From assembly GCA_900751695.1 (NCBI GenBank), contig CAADSS010000077.1, positions 1 through 9,514 of the forward strand: a stretch of DNA of 9,514 bases, read 5' to 3'. The number at the start of each line of letters is the position of its first letter. The first letter of the stretch is position 1. The notes under the pieces are model-generated. The model was not told the DNA's origin, did not search any database, and saw nothing but the letters and a program-made list of their open reading frames with translations. The DNA is from an uncultured Collinsella sp. Its GTDB lineage: Bacteria; Actinomycetota; Coriobacteriia; Coriobacteriales; Coriobacteriaceae. The translations under genes were made by a program, and so were the position numbers. Positions 5,471 to 9,514 of this stretch are shown here, piece by piece.

Positions 5471-6205
5471 GTGTCAGCTGAAAAGACGCCGGGTATCTCG
5501 GCTATCGATACGACGAACTTTGCGCGCCAGATTGTGCTGGACTTTGAGTTTGCGCCGGTGCCAAAGCAGCGCCAGCGCCGTGGGCTGCGCAACGAGATTA
5601 TCGAGGTCGGCGCCGTCAAGCTCGATTACCACGGCAACGTTATGGGCGAGTTCTCGCAGTTTGTGCAGACGGAATTGACCGAAGGCGTTGCGTTTCCCGT
5701 CCGCGAGCTTACGGGGATATCGGCTGTGGACACCGCGATGGCCGATCCGCTCTACATGGTGATCAAAAGGCTCAGCGATTGGATCGGTCGCTACTCCGCC
5801 CAGATAGTTTGCTGGAGCGGGACGGATCGTCGGCAGCTTTTGACCGAGTCCCAGGCAAAGCATATCGACCTTTCCGCATTTCCTACGGACTGGGCCGACC
5901 TGCAGGCGTTTTACACCTCGATCATGGACGTGGGCAGCCACGGGCGCGTTTCTTTGAGTGACGCGGCGACGTGGTTTGGCATCGAGTTCGACGAGTCGAC
6001 GGGCCACGCCCACAGCGCCCTTGCCGATGCGCGCGTAACCGCCAAGCTGCTCAAGCAGATGATGGACGGAGACTACCGCGTGAGCCCGCACGCCCAGGAG
6101 ATCCGCCAGCGGTGGGGGATGGGCGAGCGACCCCAGACGCGCCTTTCCAAGAAGTGCCCCGAACTGGGCGACCTGCTGCTGAAGCTGAAGGCAGAGGGGA
6201 GGTAG
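5471..6205 (+). CDS. DEDDh-type 3'-5' exonuclease (DnaQ/KapD-like)
   Basis: A 244-residue protein made almost entirely of one RNase T/DnaQ-type exonuclease domain. The acidic catalytic set is complete: D24 and E26 in the LDFEF motif, D119 in WSGTDRRQL, and H181 with D186 in HAHSALADAR (the H-x4-D of the DEDDh class). The segment after motif I, RNEIIEVGAVKLD, and the FPVRELTGIS stretch agree with the KapD/ERI-1-like branch more than with polymerase proofreading subunits. The expected activity is metal-dependent 3'-5' hydrolysis of RNA or single-stranded DNA in the cytoplasm; the substrate cannot be told from sequence. The start is GTG, supported by GGAG/AAAGG at 5454-5462. The last 40 residues are a basic extension without recognised motifs. 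It is a single gene, convergent with hsdR. Base composition matches the housekeeping genes on the left, suggesting it is native and the module around it accessory. Confidence 0.9.
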   Translation: MSAEKTPGISAIDTTNFARQIVLDFEFAPVPKQRQRRGLRNEIIEVGAVKLDYHGNVMGEFSQFVQTELTEGVAFPVRELTGISAVDTAMADPLYMVIKRLSDWIGRYSAQIVCWSGTDRRQLLTESQAKHIDLSAFPTDWADLQAFYTSIMDVGSHGRVSLSDAATWFGIEFDESTGHAHSALADARVTAKLLKQMMDGDYRVSPHAQEIRQRWGMGERPQTRLSKKCPELGDLLLKLKAEGR

Positions 6206-6429
6206 GGGGCGGACATCATTGTCGTTTTCGCCTGCGAAGAAGGAATCAATTAACTACAAAGTGTGGATGGCTTCTAGTGAAGACTTAAACACCAGACTAT
6301 GAAAGGGTTGTCGAGCCATTGGGACTGTAACATTTGCCCATCGCAAGACGTTACTCGTTCAAATTGGGACGCTCCACATCCTATGAAATGGTTAATGCGG
6401 AACGTCCCTAGAAGTCTGTCTTCTGTTAC
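6206..6429. other. Convergent intergenic region between exonuclease and hsdR
   Basis: 224 bases of more AT-rich sequence between two convergent genes. It contains an imperfect inverted repeat (GGGACG 6366-6371 with CGTCCC 6403-6408, plus CC/GG inside) and a 5-bp one (AGAAG/CTTCT at 6410-6414 and 6420-6424), either of which might help end the hsdR transcript, but no good T run follows. A 44-codon plus-strand frame from 6299 lacks a ribosome-binding site. I see nothing else firm in it. Confidence 0.5.
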
Positions 6430-9342
6430 CTAATAGTAGAGTTCGATATACGAATACGCCTTATCAAAAAGAGCCTGGTCTTTGAGCTTGTAGCGCATCC
6501 ATAGAATGGCACGGAGCTGTTTTTTAACCTCTTTCACGCCAGTCGTGGTAGCTTGCCAGCCGTCGAAGCGAGTTATCTTAACGATCTCGTCAATGTCATT
6601 GACGATGTTCTCGACGATGATAGGCGTGTCGCCGTTCTTGATGCCGTTAAAGAGCTCAGTGAGAGCAGCCTTTCCCTTGTCCTCCTCTTCCTCGGGCACG
6701 ACTTCCTTTTCGGCGGCTCGTGCTTCTTTGGCGAGGTCGATGAGCATCTTGAGGAACTCGACGCTGTTGATGAGACCTTGCTCGTGACGTTCCCTCAGGT
6801 CCTCCAGGCGCTCGCCGAGCTTCTGGAACTTGCCATTCTTATCGTGCCTGCGGATTCGGGCGACGAGATCTATCTCCAGCTTACGCGTGATCTTCTCGGT
6901 ATTGCCCTTGTCGTTGATGAAGTGCTCGATCATGTCCTCGTCGAGTTCAAGGATGTCGTCATCGTCTCGGACTCTCTCGACGGTGATGTTCTCGTGCACG
7001 AGCTCGATTGTCTTGGGCCCGAGCGCTGCCCAGATGAGCTTCCCGCGATTGTCTACCGGTCTCACGGAATCGTAGACCTGCGAGAGCCAGATGAAATCGG
7101 GCTTGTAGGGATTGAGACATGGGTCGGGCGAAAGGGCTTCCCACGCTCTGTTCAAGACCGAGAAGTCGGCCCCAAACTGGTCTTTCACCTTTGTCGTTGG
7201 CAGGCATTGTTGAGCTTCGAGAAGGGACTCCCAATCCGCGCTGCGGCGGTCTCTGACCGTTGAGAAGTACTCAAGACAGCAATGCATAAGCCCGGGTAGC
7301 TCGGCCTTTACCTCGTCGATGTTGGTTATGACCTTCTGCACCTCGGCCTCGTCGAAGTGCAGAGACTTGGCGACGTTGTCGAAGAGGCCGATATAGTCAA
7401 CGATGAGACCGAATGTCTTCTTGTCATTGTAGACACGGTTGGTTCGACAGATTGCCTGCAATAGCGTGTGGTCGCGTAAGGGCTTGTCAAGGTACTGAGT
7501 TTGCAGGATGGGCGCATCGAACCCCGTGAGCAGCTTCGCAGTGACGATGAGAATCTTGAGCGGATCGTCCGGGTCGCGGAAACGGTCAAGGAGCTTTTCC
7601 TCGGCATCGCGATCGCGACGATATGCCTTGTACCGGTCCTCCTTGTCGTTGTTCGTGTCCATGACGATGGTGACTGCATCAGCGCCCAAGAGCTTGTCGA
7701 GCTCCTCTTTATACAGCAAGCAGCACTCTCGGTCGTAGCAGACTACTTGCGCCTTGAAGCCGTCGGGCTCAACCTTCGATTTGAAGTGTTTGGCAATGTG
7801 TTCACACACCTTGTGAATGCGGTCGGGAGCCTTCATGACGGCTTCGATCTTGACGCGCCTGGTAAGCTCTGCTTTGTCCTCTTTGCTGAGGTCTCGGGTC
7901 ATTTCGTCAAAGGCGGTGTTCACGACCTCTTGGTTGACGTGGAGCTCGACGGGAACGGTTTCAAAATGGAGCGGCAATGTGGCGTGGTCGCGGATGGAGT
8001 CGGCGAAGGAATAGCGGCTCATGTAGCCGGACTTGTCCTCTTTGGCACCGAAGGTATGGAACGTGTTCTTGTCGGTTCGGTTGATGGGCGTGCCGGTCAA
8101 GCCGAAGAAGAAGGCGTTTGGCAAGGCGAGTCGCATCTTCTCGCCGAGGTCGCCCTCTTGGGTGCGGTGCGCCTCGTCGACCATGAGGATGATGTTCTCG
8201 CGCTCGTTGAGCGTCCCCGCAACCTCGCCGAATTTGAAGATGGTGGTGATGAGGATCTTTCTCATGTCCTGCTTGAAGAAGGACTCAAGCTCCTCCTTGC
8301 TGCCGGCGCTTGCGAGGTTGGGGATATCGGATGCGTTGAAGGTCCCCGTGATCTGGGTCTCGAGGTCGACTCGGTCATCCACGATGACGACGGTCGGGTT
8401 CTTGAGTTCGGGGACCATGCGCAGCTTCTGGGCGGCGAATACCATGAGCAGTGACTTTCCTGAGCCCTGGAAATGCCAAATGAGGCCACGCTTCGGGTAT
8501 CCTGCGCGGACGCGGTCCACGATGAGGTTCGCGCCCTCGAACTGTTGGTAGCGACAGATCAGCTTGATGCGTCGATGCTTCTTGTCGGTGGCGAAGAGCG
8601 TGAAGAACTGGAAGATGTCCATGACGTTCGTGGGGGTTAGCATGGACGCCATGCTTCTCTTGACGTCGGCAAGTGTGCCCTCGCTCTTCTTGTCGCCCTC
8701 ATGCCAGGGTCCCCACATCTCGGGAGGCATATTCACCGACCCGTAGCGATAGCATTTTCCTTCGCTGGCGAAGTTGATGGCGCTACAGACGAACATCTGC
8801 GGGATGCTCTTCTCATATTTAGCGATGTCGCCAGCGCCGTCGAGCCAGGTTATCGAATCGCGCACCGGCGTCTTGAACTCGCCGATGACGAGCGGAAATC
8901 CATTGACAAGAAGGACGAGGTCGAGGCGTTTGCCGCCCTGCTCCTGGGGGTAGACCCACTGGTTGGTGACGATGTACTCGTTTTTATCAAGATCGCCGTC
9001 CGCCGCCGTGCCAAAGAAACGGATGGGGACCATGCGGCCGTCTTTGCCGTAGGGGAATGAGTTCTCCTCGATGACGAGCTTTTTGAACCGCTCGTTGGTG
9101 GAGACCAGGTTCTGCGGACTTGTGGACTGAATGAGGGCCCTGAGTCGGTAGATGGTCTCGTCGGCGCGATCGGGGTCTTCTGCGATCTCAGGGTTAAGCC
9201 TGATGAGGGCATCCTTGACCATGGGCTCGACCATGACGTCGGCATGGCGGCGCGGGAGGTCTTCGGCAGCCACGTATCTCCAGCCAAGGCTGACAAGCGC
9301 CTCGACGCTCATTTGCTCGATGGTGTTGTCCTCGTTAAACAT
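6430..9342 (-). CDS. hsdR: Type I restriction endonuclease R subunit (translocase/nuclease)
   Basis: A 970-residue HsdR, within the usual 900-1100 range and apparently intact. The N-terminal nuclease domain has D141 (RLDLVLLV) and E155-x-K157 (GEFKTP), the PD-(D/E)XK set. The SF2 helicase motor follows: Walker A HFQGSGKS (K296), DEAH 389-392, GLTGTP (414-419), LLTGFDAP (604-611) and motif VI QAICRTNR (629-636). The C-terminal third, alpha-helical and charge-rich, corresponds to the HsdR C-terminal (DUF3387-like) region that docks on the methylase core. With HsdM and HsdS it forms the ATP-driven complex that pulls in unmodified DNA and cuts away from the recognition site. The ATG at 9342 overlaps the end of hsdS by 8 bases and is preceded by AGGA seven bases upstream, so translation is probably coupled. 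Codon use is less GC-biased than in the permease or exonuclease, consistent with horizontal acquisition. Confidence 0.97.
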   Translation of the reverse strand: MFNEDNTIEQMSVEALVSLGWRYVAAEDLPRRHADVMVEPMVKDALIRLNPEIAEDPDRADETIYRLRALIQSTSPQNLVSTNERFKKLVIEENSFPYGKDGRMVPIRFFGTAADGDLDKNEYIVTNQWVYPQEQGGKRLDLVLLVNGFPLVIGEFKTPVRDSITWLDGAGDIAKYEKSIPQMFVCSAINFASEGKCYRYGSVNMPPEMWGPWHEGDKKSEGTLADVKRSMASMLTPTNVMDIFQFFTLFATDKKHRRIKLICRYQQFEGANLIVDRVRAGYPKRGLIWHFQGSGKSLLMVFAAQKLRMVPELKNPTVVIVDDRVDLETQITGTFNASDIPNLASAGSKEELESFFKQDMRKILITTIFKFGEVAGTLNERENIILMVDEAHRTQEGDLGEKMRLALPNAFFFGLTGTPINRTDKNTFHTFGAKEDKSGYMSRYSFADSIRDHATLPLHFETVPVELHVNQEVVNTAFDEMTRDLSKEDKAELTRRVKIEAVMKAPDRIHKVCEHIAKHFKSKVEPDGFKAQVVCYDRECCLLYKEELDKLLGADAVTIVMDTNNDKEDRYKAYRRDRDAEEKLLDRFRDPDDPLKILIVTAKLLTGFDAPILQTQYLDKPLRDHTLLQAICRTNRVYNDKKTFGLIVDYIGLFDNVAKSLHFDEAEVQKVITNIDEVKAELPGLMHCCLEYFSTVRDRRSADWESLLEAQQCLPTTKVKDQFGADFSVLNRAWEALSPDPCLNPYKPDFIWLSQVYDSVRPVDNRGKLIWAALGPKTIELVHENITVERVRDDDDILELDEDMIEHFINDKGNTEKITRKLEIDLVARIRRHDKNGKFQKLGERLEDLRERHEQGLINSVEFLKMLIDLAKEARAAEKEVVPEEEEDKGKAALTELFNGIKNGDTPIIVENIVNDIDEIVKITRFDGWQATTTGVKEVKKQLRAILWMRYKLKDQALFDKAYSYIELYY

Positions 9343-9514
9343 CTCCGAGTCCTAACTCCTGGTTCAAGATTTTCTTCGTCGTGGCGTTTAGCTCATCGAG
9401 GGCCTTTTGTACGGCAAATTTCGATTTGTCGACCGAGGCGGCGAAGTCCAAGAAGGAACGTTGAAGCTCAATCGGCGGCAAGGGAAGTTCGATTTTGGCC
9501 ATTTCTTTTGCGCT
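9335..9514 (-). CDS. hsdS: Type I restriction-modification specificity subunit, C-terminal 59 codons
   Basis: Minus-strand frame open from the right edge to a TAA at 9337-9335. The residues KIELPLPPIELQRSF, then the VDKSKFAVQKALDELN helix, are the typical end of an HsdS target-recognition domain and the start of the conserved coiled-coil spacer, here serving as the C-terminal helix. HsdS sets the DNA sequence recognised by both the methyltransferase and the nuclease. Its stop lies inside the first codons of hsdR (8-base overlap), showing an hsdS-hsdR order; hsdM is expected further upstream, outside the window. The recognition sequence cannot be inferred because the variable domains are absent. 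Confidence 0.9.
   Translation of the reverse strand, partial: SAKEMAKIELPLPPIELQRSFLDFAASVDKSKFAVQKALDELNATTKKILNQELGLGDV

Noticed and set aside
6318..6375. Short direct repeat of ATTGGGAC
   Set aside because: Only 8 bases and two copies with diverged flanks; not enough for a repeat array or attachment site.
6299..6433. 44-codon plus-strand frame ending at the hsdR stop
   Set aside because: No ribosome-binding site, no recognisable domain, and it sits in a convergent intergenic region. Chance is the simpler explanation.

Overview
The window looks like chromosomal DNA of a fairly GC-rich Gram-positive anaerobe. Codon choice, the gene families and their arrangement suggest a Coriobacteriia gut actinobacterium such as Collinsella. 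That assignment is from memory and no search was run.

Positions 1-3366 hold ordinary housekeeping and metabolic genes. On the minus strand are the N-terminal part of a U32-family (peptidase/RNA hydroxylase type) protein, running off the left edge, and upstream of it a YheO/DauR-type regulator (PAS_6 plus HTH_22). Divergently, on the plus strand, lies a 464-aa NCS2 nucleobase permease. The intergenic strip between them carries a good sigma70 promoter for the permease and a palindrome next to the regulator's ribosome-binding site, so the regulator probably controls the permease and itself. Two strong tandem hairpins end the permease unit.

Positions about 3379-5426 form an accessory module. A STAND-type ATPase with a C-terminal PD-(D/E)XK (DUF234) domain is preceded by a perfect 25-bp inverted repeat, each arm containing the same 14-bp palindrome. 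Downstream is a 41-codon minus-strand ORF for a hydrophobic, basic-tailed peptide with a very good ribosome-binding site. It faces a short plus-strand transcription unit (promoter and terminator) that overlaps its 3' end, which is the layout of a type I toxin-antitoxin pair. Beyond it is a short in-frame fragment resembling the C-terminus of the ATPase, probably the scar of a lost second copy.

Positions 5471-6205 encode a complete DEDDh 3'-5' exonuclease. From 6430 to the right edge, on the minus strand, are hsdR (complete, 970 aa) and the 3' end of hsdS, overlapping by 8 bases: the distal part of a type I restriction-modification operon whose hsdM presumably lies outside the window.

The right two thirds therefore resembles a small defence or mobile-gene cluster beside core genes. 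No tRNA, rRNA, CRISPR array, transposase or integrase was seen.
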